Below are positions 10,101 through 19,886 of a stretch of DNA of 64,000 bases, piece after piece. Under the pieces are notes generated by a model that saw only the letters and a list, made by a program, of their open reading frames with translations, searched no databases and had not been told where the DNA came from. This DNA is from Mesodorylaimus sp. YZB2_4. Taxonomy: Eukaryota; Nematoda; Enoplea; Dorylaimida; Dorylaimidae. Positions within the stretch are counted from its first letter, which is position 1; each line of letters begins with the position of its first letter. The DNA lies in NCBI GenBank assembly GCA_030248295.1, contig JASANH010000938.1:1736001-1800000 (forward strand), written 5' to 3'. The position numbers were made by a program, and so were the translations under genes.

Positions 10101-13100
10101 CTGGAGCGTCGTCGACGCCTCCCATCACCGGAGCGGGATTGCTCGGTGATATTTTCTCGGCGCCGCCAGTAGTGACCGCTGGCTTAGGAACTGGAGCCTA
10201 CATTGGCCCGAAAGAGGTAAGCCATCACAAAGAGAGTATTGTTTCAGTTTAGGTGCATCATCTGACGTCTTTAGGTGTGGTTGCCAGCAGCCAAGGGGAA
10301 AGGAATGGAAATCACTGGCACGTTTAGTCGTAAGAATCAGCAAACATGTATGGAAGTGACGTTTTGGAATAAGGCCATGCAACCGTTGAGTGGATTCGCA
10401 ATTCAGTTGAACAAGAACAGGTGAGGATCCCCTGTCGTTTCGGTCTGTCAGTACATGTGCTGGAATGACTTGCATTTGTTTCGCAGCTTCGGCCTGACTC
10501 CCATGCAACCGTTGCAAGTTCGTAGTCCTCTACCACCCAATCAAAATGCCGATGCGACGTTGTCGTTGGGGACGCACGGGCCAGTGCAGAAAATGGAACC
10601 ATTGACGAGCTTGCAGGTATGACTATGCGTGAGTATGTGAACCTGAACGGGGGGGGGCATGCGAAAATCATTTCCCTTCGGGACAAAGTGCACCCAGCGT
10701 TCTGGATGGCGACGTACGCTCCTTATCACAACAATGCATTGATGAGATAAGAGCTGTCACTGACGGATAGGAAGTCGGGGCGTGACTTGTAATAACCAGC
10801 AGCTGACTATAGTACAGAGCGTGATGCAATAAACAACTGGCACGTAGCAAGGGATAGAATGGTACAAGGTTTGATTTATGGGAATGGTATTCCTGTTTGC
10901 ATATACTTGAACAAGATGTCTACCCGAACGGCCCCGATGATGCCGTCCATTTGAGCTTTGTCCGTGGCGCACGTGAAGTGCATGTACAAGGGCCGATCGC
11001 TGCGCAGTGTTTCTTGGGCCGCCGAATGGAAGCTGCTTCCTATAATTCGTTCGGCGTCTTCTGGACACGGCGCTTGCGGGGTGCGTTTCGAGCCTCCCCT
11101 GTGCTGCTGCTGAGGTCGAGCGGAAGGGAAATGGTCGTAGAAATCGTTGAATTCGCGTAGTTTGTTGGCTAGGATGTCGCGTTTGTTGAGGAACAGGATA
11201 AAGCCAGTGGTGCGCAGATTTTCGATGTTCATCAGAATCTGCAAGGGGCGAGCTGTAGGGGAGGGGGAAGGGGTGGGGTGCGTTACCTGCATCAGACGTA
11301 TACTCTCGACCAGTTGAGTATATCTGGGCGGGCCGTTGGGGCGCACTTGATTGTAGTCGGCCAGGGAGGCCACGAATAGGATGTACCTGCGAGCGCTGTC
11401 CTCGCACTCGTTCAGCCAATCGGCCACGACCACGGGAAAACGGCTGAGTTCGACCGGCTGACCGCCCATGTCGCGGAAACTGAACTTGGTACCTTCGATT
11501 TCGAAGTTGTAATCTTTCGTGTCGCGTGTTGGATTTCTCGCGCGGATGATATCGTCGGTGGTGGGGATATAGGCGGGGTCGGCGATTTGTTGGAGCTTAT
11601 CTTGGGGCAGGAAATATTCGGTGGCGTGATCGGCGATGATGTATTCTCGCCTGCGATCCCAGGCTCTTTGCACGCCTTTGTCGTTCCATAGCGTGCTGAT
11701 AGTTTGAGCCAGTTCGGGCGTGATGCTGACGTGTTTCGAGCGAAGTACCTCGTCCACGTCGCCCATTTGTTCTAGTACGAACTGGGCCATTTCCTTGTTC
11801 TCCTGCGAATCGTATTGGAGGGCGAACTCGTCGACTTTGTTCAACAAGGTGCCGATGCAGTGCAGAATGTTGCGAATGACTTGTTGCTTCTCCCGCGAAC
11901 GTTCCTCCGGGGTGAATGTGCTCCTGGGATGAGTCCACGTCTCGTCGTACATGATGTACTTGTCCGGGTATTCCAAGCAAAGGTTTTGTAGTTGTTTGAT
12001 GACTGTTGATTTGCCCACGTCGCCTCGGCCGACCATCAGAAGGCGAATGATCTCCTTGTCGTTCGTGGTGGATGCTGGTGGTGTGGTCTTGGATCGACTC
12101 CGTTGCGACCGTAATCGCGAAATGCAGCAGCAGCAGGGCGTCCGTTCAGGGCTGACTGTGCGGATTACGGGTTTAGTTGGGGACAGGGCATCGTGGACGA
12201 TCCCGTTCTGACGGGGTTCATCGCCCATCTGGGCCTCGGCCACATTCGAGGTGCTAGGTTCATTTTCCTCGGCGAGGGAAGATGAGTCGTGTTTGGATAT
12301 AGTCGACTGAGACATGGCGATGGTTGTTGGCCTGGTCCTATCACTTAGTCGTATGCCATATGGAAAGACTGAGTGGTGAGGAGGTGGCGCGCAGTTTATA
12401 TCTCAGTACACGCACTCTTATCATAGCATTACGGGAAAGCTGGTGGCGGTGGAACGTTCAAGGACAGGATGGTGTTTGCACTAGTCCGAGGTGCGAGTAT
12501 TAGTTGGCAGTTGCCGGTTCGGAAGGACCGTGAAAATGTAGGCTAACACCGCAGCCGAGATAAGACTAGCGAGAGGCAATACGATGAATTCTGAATCAAT
12601 GTTGATTTATATGCCTGGACTTTGTTTGTTTGAGGCCGTTTATGACATCCTCGTCATCTTCAGGTGGCCGTCAAAAATGACCTGGACGTGTTCTATTTCT
12701 CGACCACGGTCCCCATGCACGTCCTGTTCACCGAGGATGGTCAGATGGACAAGAGAGTGTTCCTGCAGGCCTGGAAGGACATACCCGCCCAGAACGAGGT
12801 GCAGTTCACCATGGCCAATTCGCGAGGACTGAGTCCGGGTGAGTGAGTGGGATGGGAATGTGAAAAGGGAATGCCTAAATTTTTATGATTTTTGGTAGGC
12901 AAAAAACTGCAGGAAGGCTGTTTATGCCACCCTCGAGTGCAATGCTATGAAGGGAGAGACGGGTCTTGTTTATATATTATATCATGTTTTATGGGGACGG
13001 GGTGCAGTCTTATCGCCGAATTTGATAGTCTGGCTACGCTGTGTGCCACATTTCTTTGCAGCGTTGGGCGTGGCTGGCATGTAAGTTTGTTTTTCCAGAT

Positions 13101-13811
13101 GATATATGCGGAAAGTTGCAACAGAATAACGTCTTCACGGTGGCCAGACGAAATGTGGAAGGCCAGGAGTTGCTTTACCACTCGTTGAAGTTCACCAACG
13201 GAATTTGGGTTTTGTCGGAACTGAAAATGCAACCGGGCAATACGAGCATGGTGGTGAGTTGCGGAGTGCAGTGCAGTAAGGGAGAACCTTAGAGAAGACG
13301 GAAAAGGAAGTGGTGTTTAGGGTCTTGGAGTGATGAGGTGGGGCAGGGGTGATAGGCGACGAAGAGGTAGGCTGTAAGCTTAACTCGGGTTCTGGCATTG
13401 CCTAGCGAAGGAGGCAGTTACTGGCAAGTCTCCGACAGTAAAGCAATGATTGAGGGGTCTGAATACGGAATATTGATGGGCCTTTAAAGTAGTCTGAGAA
13501 AAAGGGGCGTTTTGTTGCCCAGGGATAACGAGCCGGATTTATTCTTATTTGTGATGCGAGCTCAATTTATGTGAAGCGGAAGCATTTTGTGCGGGCTTCT
13601 GTGCACGTGGACGGAGCGGAGTTAGTTAATGGGCTACGGGAGCGGCTTCGTCCGAGCCGAGGGAAATGATGAAATAGGATCGCGCGTCATTGTCTGATCA
13701 TAAGTCGGAGGGGCCTAACTGCTGCTTCTCTTTTAGCTCTCGCTGAAGTCTCGCAGTACGGTGGTTGTGGAGGGCGTGCACGAATCGTTGGAGGCCATTC
13801 TGCAAAGTTGA
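7147..13811 (+). CDS. AP2B1: AP-1/AP-2 complex beta adaptin
   Basis: Large beta subunit of clathrin adaptor complexes, sorting cargo at the trans-Golgi (AP-1) or plasma membrane (AP-2). It starts [19 protein letters not shown] and matches animal beta1/beta2 adaptins throughout. Exons: 7147-7183, 7236-7341, 7397-7532, 7588-7833, 7888-8075, 8132-8198, 8325-8479, 8532-8672, 8733-8898, 8953-9041, 9093-9195, 9264-9362, 9417-9673, 9730-9943, 10001-10216, 10275-10420, 10487-10616, 12664-12838, 13099-13253, 13737-13811. The order is an Armadillo/HEAT trunk (to about residue 580), a Pro/Gly/Ala-rich hinge with an LLNLDL-type clathrin box, then the appendage. Many invertebrates have one beta shared by AP-1 and AP-2, and I cannot tell beta1 from beta2 here. 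The intron after 10616 is 2 kb and contains an antisense G-alpha gene. The C-terminus ends EAILQS. Confidence 0.95.
10876..12315 (-). CDS. Divergent heterotrimeric G-protein alpha subunit, nested
   Basis: GTP-binding switch protein for receptor signalling. The coding sequence is 12315-11287 and 11238-10876. The 48-nt intron between them (GTAACG...TTGCAG) is a multiple of three, so it also reads through; removing it restores the family alignment and gives 463 aa. P-loop GRGDVGKST (about 96-104; the family norm is GAGESGKST), about 150 residues of alpha-helical domain, switch I with IRAR (257-260), switch II DMGGQ (282-286) keeping the catalytic Gln, NKRD (361-364) and TCATDK near the C-terminus. 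Oddities: about 85 extra N-terminal residues, no Gly2 for myristoylation, a CCCC cluster (61-64) that could be palmitoylated, and C-terminus GIPFP unlike the Gi/Gq/Gs tails. It lies wholly inside an AP beta intron on the opposite strand. Subclass unassigned. Confidence 0.88.
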   Translation of the reverse strand: MSQSTISKHDSSSLAEENEPSTSNVAEAQMGDEPRQNGIVHDALSPTKPVIRTVSPERTPCCCCISRLRSQRSRSKTTPPASTTNDKEIIRLLMVGRGDVGKSTVIKQLQNLCLEYPDKYIMYDETWTHPRSTFTPEERSREKQQVIRNILHCIGTLLNKVDEFALQYDSQENKEMAQFVLEQMGDVDEVLRSKHVSITPELAQTISTLWNDKGVQRAWDRRREYIIADHATEYFLPQDKLQQIADPAYIPTTDDIIRARNPTRDTKDYNFEIEGTKFSFRDMGGQPVELSRFPVVVADWLNECEDSARRYILFVASLADYNQVRPNGPPRYTQLVESIRLMQVTHPTPSPSPTARPLQILMNIENLRTTGFILFLNKRDILANKLREFNDFYDHFPSARPQQQHRGGSKRTPQAPCPEDAERIIGSSFHSAAQETLRSDRPLYMHFTCATDKAQMDGIIGAVRVDILFKYMQTGIPFP

Positions 13812-14311
13812 GCTCGACGTGGGGGATCGTATTTCGACTTGTTTACATTTCCACAGGGGCACACACTCGAGTGTAACTTATTGGCATCGATAGTTGTGCG
13901 TCGCTAATTCGTGTTATGCGCTAATGGGGACGTTGTGTTGGGCCATCCTCTTTCCTATTATGGCTAATGTGCGTAAATGGATTTAGTATCTACTTGAATG
14001 AGTGCTATTTGGGGGGGGGGGGGGGCTGGTCACGCTCGACAGGGTGAGTATAATAAGGGGAAGCTAGTATGCCGTATTGGCCTGGTCTCTGGTGGTCTCG
14101 GTTTGGAATGCGATTTCGTTCAATCATTGGCCTCGTACGAGAGTGACGGGCGGGAATCGATAGAGCACGGACGTGACGGCCTCGGCGCCTTATTAGCTAG
14201 GAGTATCCACGGCCTTGTTTTTATCATATTCCTCAACGGCGACTGTTCACCGAGTTCGAGCGTGGCCCGCTTTGGAGAGCTCATTATTCTCTGTGACGGC
14301 CTCGCGCGTGC
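13812..14311. other. Intergenic; AP beta 3' UTR and vWA gene promoter
   Basis: A 500-base gap between same-strand genes, holding a 15-base G run at 14011-14025. I see no exon here. Confidence 0.6.
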
Positions 14312-15337
14312 ATGCTGTACTCGCTAGCTCTCGTGCTCGTGGCCAGCAGTGTAGCCCTGATTCTGTACGCCCTATGGCAGGCCGAGCAAAGACGCAAGTT
14401 GGCCACCGCCCTCAACACCTTGCATGGATCGATGATGGGGGCAGAGAGGGCGTCCTCGAGTCGTCAGAGTCGACGATTCGTCGAATCGAGTATTTTCCAG
14501 ATATTCTTTTTCAAGCAGAATTCCTCGTCCACTGAGGATGGATTCGAGAGGGAGGGCAGCATGGACGCGGGCGGGCCCACTTTCCAGGCATTCACTGATC
14601 GATTCAAATCGTTCAAGGACGTGGCCGCGGCCATGCAACGGGCCGGACTCGAGCACTGCGATCTCATCGTCGGAGTGGACTTTACGGCCAGCAACGAGTG
14701 GCAGGGTAGGCGCACGTTTAACAGGCAGTGCCTGCACGCGCTGCTCATTCGGGGCATGAACCCGTACCAGCAAGCCATCTCCATCCTCGGGGCCACCCTC
14801 GAGCCATTCTCGCACAACGGCCTGATTCGTGCCTACGGGTTCGGTGATCAGAGCACCCGCAACTGCGACGTGTTCCCATTCACCCCCGACGGCACCCCGT
14901 GCTCTGGCTTCCGCGAAGTCTTGAACAGGTACAACCGAATCGCCAAGGACACCGTGCTGGCTGGACCAACCAGCTTCGCGCCCATTTTGCGCAAGTCCAT
15001 CGACCTGGCCAAGAAAGCGCGCAATCGATTCTTCGTCCTGGTCATAATCTCGGATGGCCAAATTCACCCCGACGAACGCGACACGATCGAAGCCCTCATC
15101 GAGGCCTCCCAGTTCCCGCTCAGTATCATTATGGTGGGCGTGGGCGACGGGCCGTGGGACCTGATGGAAGAATTCGACGATCTTCTCCCTCGACGTCGAT
15201 TCGACAACTTCCAGTTCGTCGATTTCAACAAGGCCGTGGCCAACAAACGCAATGCGGAGGCCGTGTTCGCCCTGCACGCTTTGATGGAGGTGCCCGACCA
15301 GTATAAGGCAATCAGACAAATGGGTCTACTAACATAG
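14312..15337 (+). CDS. Membrane-anchored copine-type vWA domain protein
   Basis: 341 aa in one exon. An N-terminal hydrophobic segment (LALVLVASSVALILYALW, about 4-21) probably anchors it in a membrane. The rest is a von Willebrand A domain of the copine/RGLG class: VGVDFTASNEWQG holds the DxTxS MIDAS motif, followed by the copine-type stretches YGFGD and GPTSFAPIL, then LVIISDGQI and IIMVGVGDGPWDLMEEFDD. Copines normally have two C2 domains before this fold and plant RGLG proteins a RING after it; neither is present. It ends at QMGLLT, close to where copine vWA domains end. The stop codon lies 29 bases from the stop of convergent PEX12. No intron is seen, unlike most neighbours. Function unknown; metal-dependent protein binding is likely. 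Confidence 0.82.
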   Translation: MLYSLALVLVASSVALILYALWQAEQRRKLATALNTLHGSMMGAERASSSRQSRRFVESSIFQIFFFKQNSSSTEDGFEREGSMDAGGPTFQAFTDRFKSFKDVAAAMQRAGLEHCDLIVGVDFTASNEWQGRRTFNRQCLHALLIRGMNPYQQAISILGATLEPFSHNGLIRAYGFGDQSTRNCDVFPFTPDGTPCSGFREVLNRYNRIAKDTVLAGPTSFAPILRKSIDLAKKARNRFFVLVIISDGQIHPDERDTIEALIEASQFPLSIIMVGVGDGPWDLMEEFDDLLPRRRFDNFQFVDFNKAVANKRNAEAVFALHALMEVPDQYKAIRQMGLLT

Positions 15338-15366
15338 GTCACTCCCTAACTACAAGGACCATCAAA

Positions 15367-18300
15367 TCACTGACCCAGTCGGCCGGGCTGGATGTACAGT
15401 CTTATCAAGTGCTCGGTCGTGGCTGGCAACTTCGTGACTGGACAGCACCGATGATCTTGCAGGTACTTGGCGATGCAAATGTAGCAGAAGACGTATCTGA
15501 AAAGACAAACCGACTTGGCCCAGTTGAGTGCATGAGCACCACCCCCTTTGTGAGTCAACCGCGTCGATAGCTTCGTGTAACGAATAAAAACAGCCTACGA
15601 CGTGCCAGAGACGTCCCTGCATGTTAGCTAATTAGCAACCTATCGATTTCCCGTCCCCTCCGATGTAGAAAAAACCCGTCTCGCGATCAACCTTGCAACA
15701 AGGCATGCGCCACTCATCAGAACAAAAAGGCTGGCAAATTTCATCGGCTAATCAAATTGATCTTACGACCACGTACCCGGAAACAGAGACGACAGTATCG
15801 TTCTGTCTTGGCCGACGGCAGATCGGGCACAAGCCAGGATCCATTCTGTTTATGACGTTCTGTTCGGTCAATGCCTGAAACACGACAACAGTGTAAGCCA
15901 GGGGCACCAGATCACCAGTCCACTTGGGACCGTGAGTGCAAAAGGAATTCACGAGTGCCAGAACCTGAATTGAAAGAGTAACTCGACAAAATGCATCGCA
16001 AGGACCCACTTCCCCAATAGTGTCTTGTCTGGGCCACTCTTTCCAGGATTTCGCAAAGTTTAGAACTGCGATTAGTGTTGGCACATTCTAAGTCAAGATC
16101 CGCTGGCTGATTCCGACTGCTTTTTCCCTTATGAACAAACACTACAAAAAAACTCGAAAATGCGTTTTATCTTAAAATTTTCACAACTAGTCGTCGTCAT
16201 CCTTTTAAACGGGGGTTCAGAGTGGGCTAAATTATGAAAGTAACTTCTGGCAATTTTAGATTTACAGAAGCCCCATGCATCTGTTCCTTGCCACTGTGAT
16301 ACCAAATCCCTGGTTGGAACAGTAAACTTTAATGCAAATCCTTGGTCAGTTTTTGAAGTTTACTGTTCCAATCAGGGATTTAGAGTTACACTGGCAAAGA
16401 ACACGTGCATGGGACAGTAAGTCATACATTGCCGTAAGTTATCTACGAGTCTGGACGCTTGATCCCGTTCAACAGGATGCAACCATTCCTGGCTTACTGA
16501 CCGCACGATGACTGACCAACCCTAATCGTGCCTATACACTACTTCTGACCACTGACATTCCAGATAATTTTGTCCAAGCACACAGCATCACAATCATGTA
16601 CAAGTTACGACATACTTTTTTTTGAAAAATTTTTGTGGGTTGGGCCCCGCTCCGCCCCATTTCCCCAACGGGACTTCCAACCCGTTTCGCCTATAGCCGG
16701 CCAGCAGTCTTGCTATGATAATGGGGCCGTGAGGTGACCAGCTCTCACGGCAGCTTCCTCTGTGTGTCTCGCTAGGAGTACCTCCACACGAGGGCATCCT
16801 GTTCCAGCACCAGCGTCCCAGGATGATACCCGGCGAGAAGAGGGAGCCGCCTCGGTGGCGTAGAGGTGAAAGGCGTGTGTCACAGCTTGCTTGGCAGAGC
16901 TGGAAACCGATCGGCTGCCAGTTCAACTCTGGCCGTCTGAGAACTTGGTGAAGTTCTCTCTGCGCCTTGCACGCTTGGCGGTGGGCGACTCACCCTTCAC
17001 CCCTCCGCGTCGATAAACGAGGAGAGGCCCTATGGGGCGGGAGGCTCTCGAATCCGGGCCCCCTCACAAGGCACGGGCTGGGTATGGTTGCCCCATGAGG
17101 TAACCACCGATATCGCGGGGTTGCGACTAACACGCACCCTTGCCCGGAATGCATCCTGGATTGACCCTAGTCGACGGCAAGACAGGGTCAACTGACAAGC
17201 CCCCTAGCCCGCGGGAAAAGGGCCAAAAATCGACCCTCCCCTGGACCGACCAAGACGGGTAAGAAACGAGACGGTCCCGACTGGTGTTCGAAAACCAGTT
17301 TCCCGGTTCTTTACTCGTTCGGCGTCGCGTCCGCCACATGACGGTACCGGGTGAGTCGCCCAGAGCCAGGTGTGCAAGGCAAGCGACCAACTTACTAAAT
17401 TGTCGTCGAAGACTGGTTCCCACTCTAAGAGCAGGCTTACTAAACTGCCATCCTCAGCCGGAACAGAACTGCGGTCTCCTGGTCAGGGTTGCTGGCCCAA
17501 GCAATGCGGGACCAACGCCTTAACCAACTGAGCCACCGCTGCTCTGTTACGACACAACTTGACTTGCTCATTGCGCGGTCAATAAGCCACAAATTTTAGT
17601 ATGCGGTCAATGTTCATGCCTAATAGCACCTAGGCTACCGTTTATTCAATTTTTGGTGCTGGTGGGGATTGGGGAATTGACTGACAAATCTACCGTCTTA
17701 CCTTGCGGTGAAAAATAAAACCTACAGTAATTTAGAATCTGCATTTTCGCCTAATAAAAGTGCGATGAAAACAATTTCCAGCATAATAAACATTTGGGAT
17801 CTGAGATAACAGGACGCTGACTCTCTGGTCTTCCTACCCAACAAGTTAGTTAGCGGGAAAAGGCCACCAGGGAAAACTGTATTCTGTACTCACCGGATGC
17901 GGAGCTGGCGGAGGAGGAAGAGAAACGACCGATGATTGTCCACGTATGTCTCTGTCACTCGTTTGCCAGTAGTCTAGGAATGGAAGCAGCAGCAATCCGA
18001 GACCGAACAACTGTGATACCAAACGGAAAATGATGGCTGTGAGACGGCGAATGACGTGAACGAACCGACGCCAAATGCTGCAAGGAAAACAATCATCTCT
18101 GACAGGCCTACGATAAAACAACCCTCAGTCCAGTCTTGCATTGCGAGGTGTACGGTGCCTGCCCATTGATGCCAAATCTGCTCATGACCTTTCACCCACC
18201 GACACCAACCTCCGCCCTCACAATCGCCCTTATGCGTCCGCATACCCTGCATCAGCCGGTAGTTTGTGCACACCCGTTCCACCCATTTTGGCGTAGTCTT

Positions 18301-19278
18301 CCGGAGTCAAACGTTCGAGTCGCACACCGGCAAACATTAACCACGGCGAGTGAACGCTGGATTTGGACAGAATATAACCAGCTTGTAAAACCAAGGTCCA
18401 AAATTCCAAGCCGGCGCAGACATATGGATACACGGTCAAAAAGGCATCCTTCAATTGATTCCATCTGCTCGATTTCAGTCTAGTCTGAAATTCCAGAACG
18501 TCAAGTTAGCCGAGCCTATCTGGCACATCAAGTGTACTGGTGGCCTCCTTACTTGGCCACGTTCGTTTTCCCGTTTCAGGCGTTCGTGTAACTCGTCTAG
18601 CTTCAGTCGGATGTACGGTATAAGCACCTGAATTGATAAGCCGTGTGCCACAAGGAAGGAAGGACCATGGCCAACTTACGATAGCAATAAGTGAACGCCA
18701 TCGATGCGACGGCGGCAAGTTCTCGCCAGTTGACGACAGAACACGCTTGATAACGTAAAAGTTCTCGGAAAAAGAGGCACCTGAAAACAAAGGAAAAGAC
18801 ATAAGCTCATCAGAAATCACAATACCAGATCTGTTTGAATTGTATTCTATCCCTCCTCCCTGGAGTGCATGGATTCAGATCAAATTATCACACCCGCGAA
18901 GAAAGTATTTTTTAATCCCCAGCCTTTCGTATTTCTACGACCCAAAAGAAGAAAATTTCAAATTACTGTAATGTTTTAGAAAGTAATTTTGCAATACCCA
19001 ATCGCCCAGAGTATACCACTCATCGAAACGACGGGCCCATCCGCCGAACAAGTGGGGATAATACCAGGCCAGAAACTGAAAACACAGAAACATAGGCATA
19101 TTCCATATATGTATAAGAAACGAATGGAACAGGAAGTACACACTTTGGATAAATGTCTCCCAGCAGGCCTCAAATTGGACATCAAACTCTCCTGGGCCAA
19201 CACGTCGAAAATTGACGGCTGGTTCGCAGAAGGCGACGAATTGCGATCCGATGTCGCATGGGCTCCTTGCTCAGCCAT
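15367..19278 (-). CDS. PEX12: Peroxin-12, RING peroxisome import E3 component
   Basis: One of three RING peroxins (with PEX2 and PEX10) that ubiquitinate the PEX5 receptor at the peroxisomal membrane for recycling. Eight exons: 19278-19144, 19075-18967, 18780-18680, 18627-18553, 18484-18246, 18077-17894, 15874-15777, 15496-15367; 356 aa against 359 in human. It starts MAEQGAH, followed by QPSIFDVLAQESLM. The middle has SASFSENFYVIKR, the helix VLIPYIRLKLDEL and the membrane segment SQLFGLGLLLLPFLDYW. The C-terminal degenerate RING has CPICRRPRQNDTVVSVSGYV, then CYIC and CCPVT, and ends near LIRLYIQPG. The 2 kb intron between exons 6 and 7 holds SINE-like repeats and a foldback. The start is 609 bases from the VPS29 start, suggesting a shared promoter. 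Confidence 0.96.
16272..16413. repeat. Foldback hairpin, about 140 bp
   Basis: The left arm (CCCATGCATCTGTTCC...) and right arm (...GAACACGTGCATGGG) pair with few mismatches over about 58 bases, leaving a loop of about 25. CAAATCCCTGGTTGGAACAG pairs with the CTGTTCCAATCAGGGATTT region. It is a MITE-like foldback in the PEX12 intron with no coding capacity. Confidence 0.75.
16605..16835 (-). repeat. Possible minus-strand retroelement fragment with A-rich end
   Basis: Read on the minus strand, a GC-rich stretch ends in GGGGCCCAACCCAC followed by an A-rich tail (CAAAAATTTTTCAAAAAAA). This resembles the 3' end of a short retroelement. It abuts the plus-strand SINE copy. Confidence 0.35.
16845..17275 (+). 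repeat. tRNA-derived SINE-like repeat, copy A
   Basis: The head has an A-box (TGGCGTAGAGG) and a B-box-like CCAGTTCAACTCTGG. The body contains GAGAGGCCCTATGGGGCGGG and GACTAACACGCACCCTTGCC. It aligns over about 400 bases with the reverse complement of 53385-53785, which has one segment of about 35 bases missing. It inserts in PEX12 intron 6 with no effect on reading frame. No clean target duplication was found. Confidence 0.75.
17290..17550 (-). repeat. tRNA-derived SINE-like head, opposite orientation
   Basis: On the minus strand AGCAGCGGTGGCTCAGTTGGTTAAG starts a tRNA-like head with a perfect A-box (TGGCTCAGTTGG). A degenerate B-box (GCAGTTCTGTTCCGG) follows about 60 bases later. It lies tail-to-tail with copy A and looks like a different subfamily. 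Confidence 0.5.
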
Positions 19279-19886
19279 TATCTAAAGTTCAGTTTTCATG
19301 TCACAGAAATACAGTTTGGGGAATGGAAAACTGAAATCAATAGTTTTCAGATACGACAGCACGGATCGCTGATAAAAAATGCTTATTGTTAGTTAGTGTA
19401 CTTGGGTGCGTACACACCAAAAGTACGGTATGCATACGGTATACCTATTACGTGGGTACACATTCCTCTACCGTAGACATATCTAACGATAAGACAGTAA
19501 TATAGTATGGACATAGATAATTACATGTAGATACAGTCTACTACAATAAAAAGCATGGTATACCTGTTATTTGAATATAGCTATTGAAAAGGATCCCAAA
19601 CAATATTCTCCAACCCGCAGGCTTATACGAAACTTTCCTTCATCGAACTTTACACTTTACACTATCACAAGAACGATAACATCAAAATGAGTAAAATTAG
19701 GTTTCAGCCTTCACCTCGCGCACATTACAGTGACGTCGGATTACTGTCACCGGTCAAGACATCAGTAGATGAATATCAGGAATATATCTAAAAAATTATT
19801 ACCGTTGGAAAGGTATCGTATTGAAATCATTCGATCGTTAAACTTGAATCTATTGGAATTTAAAGCGTTAGGCTTATTTGACGAAA
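19279..19886. promoter_or_regulatory. Shared PEX12/VPS29 divergent intergenic region
   Basis: 608 bases separate the two divergent start codons. It includes a GTAC/TACGGTA-rich patch (19395-19500) and, from about 19688, probable VPS29 5' leader with a short upstream open frame out of phase with VPS29. The bidirectional promoter role is inferred from geometry only; I see no specific factor site. Confidence 0.45.

Noticed and set aside
10757..11419. 220-aa minus-strand frame overlapping G-alpha
   Set aside because: It overlaps the G-alpha exon in another frame; low-complexity Arg/Pro/Ser composition.
13320..13736. Extra AP beta exon in the last intron
   Set aside because: The frame from 13253 joins directly to 13737 in phase 0 with the expected appendage sequence; no extra exon is needed.
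14372..15319. 315-aa minus-strand open frame opposite the vWA gene
   Set aside because: It is the antisense shadow of a clear vWA coding sequence in a GC-rich gene and matches no family.
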